DNA of 64,000 nucleotides from Streptomyces sp. CBMA29 (lineage in GTDB: Bacteria; Actinomycetota; Actinomycetes; Streptomycetales; Streptomycetaceae), in NCBI RefSeq assembly GCF_014596445.1, contig NZ_MECL01000220.1, positions 124,001-188,000 of the forward strand. Direction: 5' to 3'. Shown piece after piece: positions 16,456-25,500 of the stretch. The first letter of the stretch is position 1; each line of letters starts with the position of its first letter. Position numbers and translations under genes: made by a program. The notes under the pieces were generated by a model. The model ran no database searches. It worked only from the letters and a program-made list of their open reading frames with translations, and had not been told where the DNA came from.

Positions 16456-19400
16456 AACGATGTATGACGACAGGCCGTTCGGACAGGCGACCGCGACCGG
16501 CAACGTCACCGCGACCCAGACGGTCGATCACTTCGACAGCGCTGGAAACCCGGTCTTCGTCACCACGGCCACCAGTGTCCACGACGCCTACGGGCGCACC
16601 ACATCGGTGACAGACCCCAATATCACCGACGCACAGCACCCCAACGGTGCCGTTACCACCACGACCTACACAGCGGCGCACGCGGGCGAATTGCCCTCCT
16701 CTGGACATCGGCCGTGACTTGGCGGTCACCACGAGCGACATCAACCTCAAGGTGACTACCGAGGCATACGACGCCCTGGGCCGATTGACGAAGATCTGGA
16801 ACGCGGGACGGACCACCAGCCAGAATCCGAACACGTTGTACACCTACGCTCTCAATGGGTCGTCCGCTCCCTCCGCTGTCACGACATCGACGCTCACGAG
16901 TGACACCCCCCGGTACAACCTCTCGGTCGAAATCTTCGACGGATTCGGCGGCGTGCGGCAGACCCAGACCACGCCCGGGATCTCCGCCTACACCGGCCGC
17001 GTCCTCGCCGACACCTTCTATGACTCGCAGGGGCGCCCGGTCGAGACCCGCTCTCCACACTACGACGACTCGGCCAAGCCGGGCACGACGCTGTTCACCA
17101 CCGGCGATGACCAAGTAGCGGGCGAGACATCCACGATCTACGACGGACAGGGCCGTCCTACGGCCTCGGTATTCTCATCCTTCGCGATCGAGCGATGGCG
17201 CACCGGCTACAAGTACCCGGGCGCCGACGAAACGGATGTGACGCCGCCTTCCGGCGGTACGGCGACCAGCACCATCACGGACGTGCTCGGGCGGGCCACG
17301 CAGCTTTGGCAGTACAAGACGGCCCAGCCCACCGGCCACGCGGCCGATGCGGACGTCACGTCGTACACGTACACGCCCGCCGGCAATCCGGACTCGCGAA
17401 CCGACGCCACGACCAAGGACACCTGGAAGTACACGTACGACCTTCGCGGGCGCCAGGTCGGCGCGACCGATCCGGACACCGGTGCCACCACTCAGACCTA
17501 CGATGCGGACGGCAGGCTGGCGACCGTCACCGACGCCCGCAAGGTCACGCTCAGCTATGACTACGACCTGATCGGCCGCCGAACCGCCGAGCACAGCACG
17601 ACCTATCCGTCGACCACACCGGTACTTCAAGCGGCGTGGACCTACGACTCCATCGCCGGTGCCAAGGGACAACCCGTGGCGTCCACCCGCTATGCGAACG
17701 GCGACACCAGCAAGGCTTACAGCACCGAGGTCGTGAGCTACGACGTCGGTTACCGACCTACCAGTACCAAGGTCACCCTGCCCGCCACGGAAGGCAAACT
17801 GGCAGGCCCCTTCACCACACTGGACACGTACAACCCCGATCACCGGAGCGCTGAAGAGCTCACGCACCGACGTACGGGGTGACCTGCCGGCTGAGACCCT
17901 CAACTACACCTACGACGTCAACGGTGTCCTCCTCAGTTACGGAAGCTCGTCGACCGAGTACGACCTCTCCAGTGACTACGACGCGTTCGGCAGGCCGGTT
18001 CGCACCACGGTCAACCCGTGGGGAACGGAGGTCGTGGCCACCGACAACTACGATCAGGCCACAGGGGCGCTGCTCTCCTCCTGGGTCGATAAGCAGACCG
18101 TCCAGTCGGGCGCCGCTCAGCAGACGACGTACACGCGCAATCCTGACGGGCAGCTCACCTCGATCCAGAACATCGCCAACAACACGCTGTCACTCACCGA
18201 CTTGCAGTGCTTCGGCTACGACTACCTCGGCCGGCTGACCACTGCCTGGACCGACACAGGCGGCATCACCACACAACCGCAGCCGAAGGTCCCGAACATC
18301 GGTGGATGCAAGAACGCCACCCCCACCAGCGGCGCGGCAGCCGGCCACACTACGGTCGGCGGTCCTGCGGCCTACTGGACCTCGTACGGGTACGACTCAC
18401 GGGGCAACCGCACCGGCGTCACGCAACATGACGTGGCTGGCAACACGGCCAACGACGTCAGTACGACACAGGTGTTCGCTGCGGCTGGCCAGCAGAACAC
18501 GCCCACCACCTCTCCCAGCACCGGCGGTGGAACGGGCGGTCCCCACGCACTGATGTCCACATCGAGCACCGGTCCGAACAACCCGGGCGCCACAGCGAAT
18601 CAGTACGACGCCATCGGCAACACCACCGCGATCACCGGGACATCGGGTACGACGACGCTGACCTGGAGCCCCGAAGACGAACTCGCCTCGATCACCCCCA
18701 CAGGCGCAACGGGTTCCACCACTTACCTCTACGACGCCGACGGCAACCAACTCCTCCGCACCGAGCCAGGCAAGAAGACTCACTTTTTCGGTTCGGACGA
18801 GCTGGTGCTGAACACGGCGAGCAACACCGTCACCGGCACACGCACTTACGCACTGCCCAACGGCCTGACCGCCGTTCGTCAGGGCTCCACCTTGACGTGG
18901 CAGTCCTCCGACCTGCATGGCACGGCCACGCTCGCCCTCGATTCCACCACTCTTGCCGAATCCCGTCGGCCCGTAGACCCGTTCGGCGTATCTCGCGGCA
19001 CCCAGCCCACAGCGTGGGCCGGCGATCACGGCTTCGTCGGCGGCACCCAGGACCCGGCCACCGGACTGACCAACCTCGGTGCCCGCGAGTACCAGCCGAC
19101 AACCGGCCGCTTCCTCAACCCCGACCCACTCCTGGACCCCGCCCAACCCCAGCAGTGGAACGGCTACGCCTACAGCAACAACAACCCGGTCAACCTGAGC
19201 GACCCGAACGGTACGGACCCGGCCGGAACACAGAACAGTTGCGCCTACGACCTCTCACAGTGCAATTCGAGTAAGGGCGAGTGCAAGGGTGTCAATAACA
19301 CCGCGTGTGGCCACAGTGCCGAGGTCACCATCGCGAGCACCAATACGTCACCAGGCCTGACCGTCGGCACCTACGCCGACGGCCAACCCACCCTCGACGG

Positions 19401-20057
19401 CGTTCGCGTCCCTCCGCGTGAGGAGTTGATCGCCAGAGGAATGAACTCCAGGGAAAGCTATGGGCAGATGGTTGGGAGGTGGATCCGGGGTGAATGCGAG
19501 AACAACGACAATGTCGGCAACACCACTGCGTGACCCACGGGAAGGACTGCGGCTCCCTTGCCATCGACCTGGCGAACGACCTCCTCATGCTCGTACCGGT
19601 TCTGGGCGAAGCCGATGAGGCCGGTGTCGCGGCGCGCGGCGCCACCAGGGCCGCCGGAACCGCGGGCAGAGAAGCCGAATCAAGCCTGGGGAAACTGGTA
19701 AAGGAAACCTGTGGGGCGGCCAACAGCTTCCCAGGAAACACACAGGTTCTAGGCGCGGACGGGACGACCAAGTCCATCGAGGCCATACGTGTCGGGGACC
19801 TCGTCGAGGCCACGAATCCCCTCACCGGTGAAACAAGACCCGAAAAGGTTCAAGGAGTCATCAAGACTCTCACCGAAACCGAATTCACCGACATCAGCAT
19901 TGATGTCAAGGGTAAGCCCCAAAAGCTCACCTCCACCCAGCACCACCCTTACTGGGACGTGACCCGCCACCGCTGGACCGACGCCACTGACCTCCACCCC
20001 GGAGACGCACTCCGACTCCCCAAACGCAACCACCACCCGCGTCCTGGCGATCCGTAA
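16442..20057 (+). pseudogene. RHS/YD-repeat toxin gene, 5'-truncated with several frameshifts
   Basis: RHS sequence starts directly after the att copy 1 repeat without a signal peptide or N-terminal module. YD repeats run to about 18950 (for example TYDLRGRQVGATDPDTGAT). The core signature is GFVGGTQDPATGLTNLGARE with RFLNPDPLLDP, and a HINT domain covers about 19710-20030 (CGAANSFPGNTQVLG, STQHHPYWDVTRHRW). The reading frame changes near 16700, 17840, 19520 and 20020, so a full-length product is not possible without recoding. The structure matches the intact 28.6-35.6 kb RHS gene, from which it differs in its tip. Confidence 0.8.
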
Positions 20058-20415
20058 CTACACCGGCCACACCACCACCTACAACCTGACCGTCACGGAC
20101 CTGCACACGTACTATGTGCTGGCTGGGACCACGCCGGTACTTGTCCATAATGGCGGTGACGGCGACATCGATCCACGATTCGTCATCCCGGACTGGGATG
20201 AAGGAGATGGCGATGACGATGGTCACCACACGACAGCGGACCGTGAGACACAGAACAAGCAAGCTCGCGACGCATTGAAGGAAGTCGAAAGGAAGATTGG
20301 GCGCCCTCTGTCGCGAGCAGAGAAGCGAATATTTCATGACGCAATAACGAAGCGTGGACTCGATTACGATGGGATTGTGAACGAGGCGACGCATCTTTTT
20401 GGCGAAGGATGCTGA
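20020..20415 (+). pseudogene. RHS toxin tip: HINT tail plus unknown C-terminal toxin domain
   Basis: In the frame following the last frameshift this encodes the end of the HINT domain (NYTGHTTTYNLTVTDLHTYY, then VLVHN, the usual cleavage-site end) and a tip of about 85 residues. After an acidic Asp/Gly linker, the tip has a charged helical domain including RDALKEVERKIGRPLSRAEK and HDAITKRGLDYDGIVNEATH. I do not recognise its activity. The tip itself is open and ends by overlapping the start of the candidate immunity gene (TGATG), so the toxin-immunity pair is intact although the RHS body is broken. The pair could be reused by recombination with a complete RHS gene. Confidence 0.6.
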
Positions 20416-20894
20416 TGTTTGATCACGTCAAGGCCGGCGAGGCTTTTAGTCGCCTCAATGGAGTCAGATTTGTGGAGGTCGGAAGAATCGGCGGGATGGC
20501 GATTCTTGGATTCGGCGACACTGTTTCATGGGAACTTGAAATCAGTGGGCGTATAGTCGAAGGGGCAGAGTTCGCTCTGCATATTGGATGTCCGTTCCGC
20601 ATTCTGCAAGCGAGTCGCATCGTGTTGGGGTCCGACGACATTGACGATACGCCCTCTGGCGGTCAGGGTGAGGATCCGAGTGATGTTCTCCGTGGGTACG
20701 ACCGAGGTGCCAGGAACCTAGAGGGATTTCTGACCCAATCCCCTATCCACGTGGTGAGTGTCAGGGTAACTGAGATTGGAGATTTTTCCGTGGAGCTGGA
20801 GCACGGAATCAGAATCGAAGCCTTCCCGACGAGCGCGAAAATCGACGAGTCATGGCGGTTTCTAGCAAGGTTCGGCGAGCATGTCGTTTTTTAA
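20415..20894 (+). CDS. candidate immunity protein for the adjacent RHS toxin tip
   Basis: About 159 residues, acidic and cytoplasmic (no signal or membrane segment). The start at 20415 overlaps the toxin stop and has GAAGG six bases upstream; an ATG at 20409 has no room for a ribosome-binding site. Coding sequence is visibly lower in GC than the flanking RHS DNA, as is usual for toxin/immunity tips. Assignment rests on position immediately 3' of an RHS tip; no known immunity family was recognised. Confidence 0.6.
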   Translation: MFDHVKAGEAFSRLNGVRFVEVGRIGGMAILGFGDTVSWELEISGRIVEGAEFALHIGCPFRILQASRIVLGSDDIDDTPSGGQGEDPSDVLRGYDRGARNLEGFLTQSPIHVVSVRVTEIGDFSVELEHGIRIEAFPTSAKIDESWRFLARFGEHVVF

Positions 20895-20934
20895 TCTCTT
20901 TGGTGAAATTCTCAGCAGCGAGAGGGGTGTGTCA

Positions 20935-21250
20935 TGAACCCCTCACTGCCGCTGTATATCGCCGAGCTGCTGGCGAAGACACCCAAATCGAAGCGATCAA
21001 GGCACTCCGTTCGTTGACCGGCATTTCGCTGGAGGCTGCGGTGGGGTTCTGCAGCGCCGTCGAGGGTCAGCGGTTCCTCCGGGAAGGGGTTCCGCCGGAG
21101 TCCGGTGGAGGCAGTCTCGTCTCCAGGATTCGCCTGCCGCAGGCCAACGAGGATTCTTTTACCACCGTCCGCCTGGTCCAGGAGGAGACGGGCATGACCA
21201 TGGCCGAGGCCCGCAAGTTCCTTGCCGCGCTGGACGAGTCCGCCGCCTGA
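20935..21250 (+). pseudogene. small frameshifted gene, unknown
   Basis: An ATG at 20935 (MNPSLPLYIAELLAKTPKS) stops after 27 codons, while the overlapping frame continues as QIEAIKALRSLTGISLEAAV and ends VQEETGMTMAEARKFLAALD-ESAA. One indel near 20980 joins the two into a plausible protein of about 105 residues. The IKALRSLTGISLEAA element resembles ribosomal L7/L12-type helices, which is only a hint. Confidence 0.5.
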
Positions 21251-21341
21251 GCACTCATGCCGCAGCGCACCTCGACCGTTGTGGACGACGGGGATGCCAT
21301 CTGGCACGACTGCGGCCCACTATTTGGTCTGGACAACTCCA

Positions 21342-21369
21342 AAGCCCCAGGTCTTCGACCTGGGGCTTC
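21342..21369 (-). terminator. tRNA-Gly-type terminator hairpin (copy 2)
   Basis: A perfect inverted repeat AAGCCCCAGGTC / GACCTGGGGCTT with a four-base loop, followed in minus orientation by a short T-rich stretch. It lies immediately 3' of the tRNA-Gly 3' fragment on the minus strand. Confidence 0.8.
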
Positions 21370-21374
21370 TTTAT

Positions 21375-21550
21375 GGAGCGGATGACGGGAATCGAACCCG
21401 CGCTCTGAGCTTGGGAATCACGGGGGCCTCGTCGGCGTCTGTGCTGGTCAGTGGTGCGTGTGGTGGATGAGCGTCAACCGGGACCGCGCCGCGGGTGACC
21501 GTGGCTGTCCTTGCCGTACCGCTCGATCCGGCGCGGATGTGGTGCGGTGG
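21375..21550 (-). repeat. att unit copy 2: tRNA-Gly(CCC) 3' half and conserved flank
   Basis: 21375-21421 is the tRNA 3' half on the minus strand: loop GATTCCCAAG, variable region, T arm GCGGGTTCGATTCCCGTC, acceptor ATCCGCTCCA. There is no matching 5' half (D arm or 5' acceptor) to the right, so this is not a functional tRNA. The flank continues with GCTGGTCAG at about 21445, CCGTACCGCT near 21514 and TGGTGCGGTGG at 21540. It marks the left border of the L,D-transpeptidase/RHS island. Confidence 0.8.
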
Positions 21551-21603
21551 CCCGCTCGGTCGGGGGCGGGCCACCGTGGGTGGGCGTTGGGCCCGGCGAG
21601 GGG

Positions 21604-22530
21604 TCAGCCGATGGCGATCACCGGGTGGTCGGTGGGGTTGATCCACTTCATGACCTGGGTCAGGAAGGCGGCGGGTACGGCGACGCAGCCGCCGGTGGGG
21701 CCGGCTTGGGGGCCGAGGTCGTGGAGGAAGATGCCGGCACCGCGGCCCTTGACGGCGGGGCTGGTGTTGAAGTTGATGACCAGGGCGTTGTGGTACTGGG
21801 TCGGGTAGTTGACGAGGTGCTCGCTGCCGTCGTCGCCGGCCTCGGTGAGGTGGAAGCCGCCCTGGGTGTCGGTGCGCATCTGGTTGTAGTACGCGGAGGT
21901 GGGGTCCTCGACCCACCAGTCGTGCGCGGTGACCTGGTGGTAGGGCATCTTCGTACCGGGGTTGGCGCCGAGGCCGAAGCCGCGCGTGATGGTGTAAGTG
22001 CCGGTGGGCGTGGTGTCGGTGCCCTGCTTGCGGGTCGCTCCGTTGGTGATGCCGTGCGAGCCGATCCGGGCGCCTGTGGTGGACGTCTGCTTCTGCCAGC
22101 CTTTGCTGGTCTTCTGCCAGAGCGTGACCGTGGCGTGGGAGCCGGATGCCCTGACGGTGATCACCTGCGTGGCGTTGCCGACGGTGACAGGAACGGGGAA
22201 GGGGCTGGGCGTGGTGACGTAGGACCCGGCGGGCAGGGTGAGGCGTTGGCCCGGGTGGATGGTGTAGGGAGACGCGATGTGATTGGCGGACGCGAGTTTG
22301 GTCCAGCCTCCGGGCACGTGCTCCTTGACGGCGATGCCTGACAGGGTGTCGCCGGAAACGACGGTGTAGGAGGTGACCGGGGTCGTACCCGGCGCGGTGG
22401 TCGCGGCCTCCGCGCTGTTGGACACGACGACCGTCGAGACCGCGGCGGCGGCGCTGAGCGCGGCGGTGACGGTGGCGCGGCGCGCGACGGGAGTCCGCGG
22501 CTTGGCGTGCCGTCCCGAGGGGGCGTTCAT
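21604..22530 (-). CDS. secreted LysM L,D-transpeptidase (YkuD)
   Basis: 308 residues. The N-terminus is a signal peptide with Arg residues, a hydrophobic stretch and SAEA-A cleavage near 43. Residues about 52-100 are a LysM domain (SYTVVSGDTLSGIAVKEHV), which binds peptidoglycan. The C-terminal part is a YkuD catalytic domain with the HDLG then TGGCVAVP motif; the Cys is the nucleophile forming 3-3 peptide cross-links in the wall. The gene is intact, starts with ATG preceded by AAAGGAAA, and lies directly beside att copy 2. It precedes the large FG-GAP gene in opposite relative order on the same strand (64 bp between the FG-GAP start-side and its own stop-side neighbours is not implied to be an operon). 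Confidence 0.88.
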   Translation of the reverse strand: MNAPSGRHAKPRTPVARRATVTAALSAAAAVSTVVVSNSAEAATTAPGTTPVTSYTVVSGDTLSGIAVKEHVPGGWTKLASANHIASPYTIHPGQRLTLPAGSYVTTPSPFPVPVTVGNATQVITVRASGSHATVTLWQKTSKGWQKQTSTTGARIGSHGITNGATRKQGTDTTPTGTYTITRGFGLGANPGTKMPYHQVTAHDWWVEDPTSAYYNQMRTDTQGGFHLTEAGDDGSEHLVNYPTQYHNALVINFNTSPAVKGRGAGIFLHDLGPQAGPTGGCVAVPAAFLTQVMKWINPTDHPVIAIG

Positions 22531-22594
22531 CGGAGTTGCTTTCCTTTGTCGGTCGGATGGCGGAGGAATGGGGAGACAGGACGAGGCGACGCCG

Positions 22595-25500
22595 TCACCA
22601 GCTCAGCCCGAGCTCGACGCGGGCTCCGTACGCTGTCCGGGTGCCTTTCCCCGGGTAGTCCCACAGGATGCTGCCGGGACCGCGGGTGATGATGTCGGGA
22701 TTGCCGTCGCCGTTGAAGTCGGCGAGGCCCGCGACGGGGAAGCTGGTCCAGCCGGTGCCGAGCTGGACACGGGCGGTCGCGGTGTCGTGGGCGGCGTCGC
22801 CGGGGTAGAGCCAGAGGATTCCGGTCGAGTCCATGGCGAGCATGTCCATGTGCCCGTCCTTGTCCCAGTCGGCCATGCCCTCCAGGGTGTACGTGCTCAT
22901 GCCGGTGCCGATCTGGACGCGGGTGCCGAGGGTGATGGTGCCGTTGATACCGCCGTTGCCGGGGTACATCCAGAGGTTCCCGCTGGCGTCCTCGGCGATG
23001 ACGTCCGGGTGCCCGTCACCGTTCCAGTCCCGGACACCGGCGAAGACGTAATTGGTCCAGCCGGTACCGAGTTCGACACGGGCGGTCGAGGTGTCGTGGT
23101 CCGCGTCACCGGGATACAGCCAGAGAAGGCCCGTGGCGTCCTTCGCCACGATGTCGGCATAGCCGTCGCCGTTGAAGTCCGCGATGCCGGCCACGGTGTA
23201 GCCGGAGAATCCCCAGCCGACGAGGGTGCCGTTGGCGGTGTCGGGGCCGTGCGTGCCGTCGCCGGGGTACATCCACAGGTCGCCCGACGGCGTCTCGGCC
23301 ACCAGGTCCGAGGTGCCGTCTCCGTTGACGTCCACGGTGTCCGCGAAGGTGTACGGACCGCCACCCGCGACCCCCTGTTGGTACAGGGCTCCGGCCTGGT
23401 TGCCGGTGACGGCGTAGTCGTAGGCATGGACGCCGCTGACAGAGCCGGACAGAAAGTCGCCGGGGCTGCCGTTGTACAGGCCCCGGCCGACGGTGAAGGC
23501 GTCAGGAGCGTTCCACGCCGTCACACCACTGGCCGAACCGGCGAGAGCGCCGTTGACGTAGAGCTGGGTCGTCTTCGTTGCCGCGTTGTACACGCCGACG
23601 AGGTGTGTCCACAGATTCGCCGACGGGCCGGTGGCGTACGCGTAGCTGAAGGCGGGACCGCTCACGTCCGCGCTGGTGGTGGCGAAGGCCCAGGTGGGGG
23701 CGCTGGTGTGGGAGTAGTTGTACTGAAGGTAGAAGGCGCTGTTCTGGCTGCCCTCCTGGGCGGCGATGGTCATGTTGTGCGTGGGCAGGGAACCTGGCTT
23801 GACCCAGGCCGAGACGCTGAAGCTGCCGCTGGTGTCCAGCACGGGTGAGGCGCTTGAAGCGGTGCCGTCGGTTCCGTCGAGGTTCAGCACGGTGCCGCGC
23901 AGCGCGTCGTCACCCCAGGTGGCGCCGGTCGCGGAGAGGGTGAGCGTGGCGTTGCCGGTATTGGGGTTCAGGACCGTGCCCGGAGTCTGCGCCGTGTCTG
24001 TGGCCGCGGTGTCCGTCACCACCGGCATGCCGGTGCCGTCGTCCATCGCCCACGTGTCCTGCGGTGTCAGCAGGGCATTGGCGATGGAGCCGTAGGCCCG
24101 CAGGCTCAGGTTGACGTGATCACCGCTGTCCGCGAAGGGCGCCAGCCGCTCCTCGCCGTGGTACGCGCCGGGCACCGCGACCGCGGAGTCGAGGTCCGCG
24201 AAATACGTCGCAGGAGCCGACCAGGGGTTGCCCAGGTTCATTGCGCCGAGGAAGGCGTTGACGTCGGTGCGGTTGTCGTCGACCGTCGAGGTGCAAGGGT
24301 CGTTGGCGGTGGCCCCGTCCCCGTTGTAGCCCTGGCAGGGCGTCAGGGAGGTCAGGACGACGTTGATCCCCCAGGCCTGCAACTGCTGTATCAGGGCGGT
24401 GTATCCGTTGGTCTCCAGGTCGGTGCTGGACGACGTGCCTCCCAGGAGGTCTTCCAGGCCCTCGTCGACGACGACGGTGTTGATGCCCGGCTGGTCCAGG
24501 ACGTCGCGGTCGATCCGCGACAGCGCCGACGGTCCGCCGATCGGACTGCCCTGGTACGTCTCGGGGTTGTCGGTCATGAGCTGGTTCGACTCGATGCCTT
24601 CGGCCAGCACGCCGAAGGGAGCGGCGGTCGTGGGCTCGGCTGAGGCCAGGGCGTCCGACACCCGGGAGCCGTTGGAATTCGGTGGTGTGGTGTTGGGCTG
24701 GAACGGGTCCACCAGATGGTCACCCAGCACCGCCTCGGTCGGCACGCCCGCTGTCTGAACGTCGAGTCCGGTGACGAGCTGTGTGAAGTTGCCGTACGCC
24801 GCGGCGGTCGTGGTGAAGGGAGTGGCGCTGGTGCTCGTGGTGAGGTCTCCCGAGCCCACGGCGCTCACATAGGAGTACGAACCGTTGGCGTACGAATGCG
24901 TCACCACGTAGGGCACCGAGTTGGTGAGCTGGTACGAGAGCAGCAGGTAATGCCCGGCGGTGACGGCGAAGTTGATCGGGTCGCTGTACACCATGCCGCC
25001 GACCGGCACGGTCGCGGACTGGGCGCCGCCGAAGGTGAGGGAGGTCGGGGTGCCCGAGGGCACCGGGGTGAACGCGGTGGCGTTAGAGCTCAGCGCGACG
25101 GTGGCATGGCCGATGCTCAGCTTGCTCGTGCCCTCGCCGTTGTCGAGCTTGACGCGTACGGTGCCGCCCGAGATCGAGGGCTGAAGAGCCGTTCGGAACG
25201 TCTGGTTGCTGTAATTCACCGAACCGCTGAGCAGGTTGGAGTTGTTCTCGTTGGGGTTGGCCCAGGCGCCGGTCCAGCTCTGCCCCGCGGCCGGGGCCTT
25301 GTACGTGCCGTTGGCCTCCGGGGTACCGGCGGTGGTGTTGCGGGTGGCCATGCCGAAGATGTGCAGGGTCTGGTTCTGGAAGCCGATGTGGTTGCCGACG
25401 TCCGGCAGGGTGACGGAGGCGATGGTCCTGGCCGGGTCGGTGGGTACCGAGAACGCGAACAGCCCGTGGGCGCTGGCGTGCGTGCCGCTGCCGTCGTTGC

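Noticed and set aside
16442..20057. Programmed frameshifting in the RHS gene
   Set aside because: Four changes in different directions without slippery runs fit decay (or sequencing error) better than recoding.
21375..21450. Complete tRNA-Gly gene on the minus strand
   Set aside because: Only the anticodon loop to acceptor 3' strand can be folded; no D arm or 5' acceptor strand complementary to ATCCGCTC exists to the right. The same holds for the other copies.
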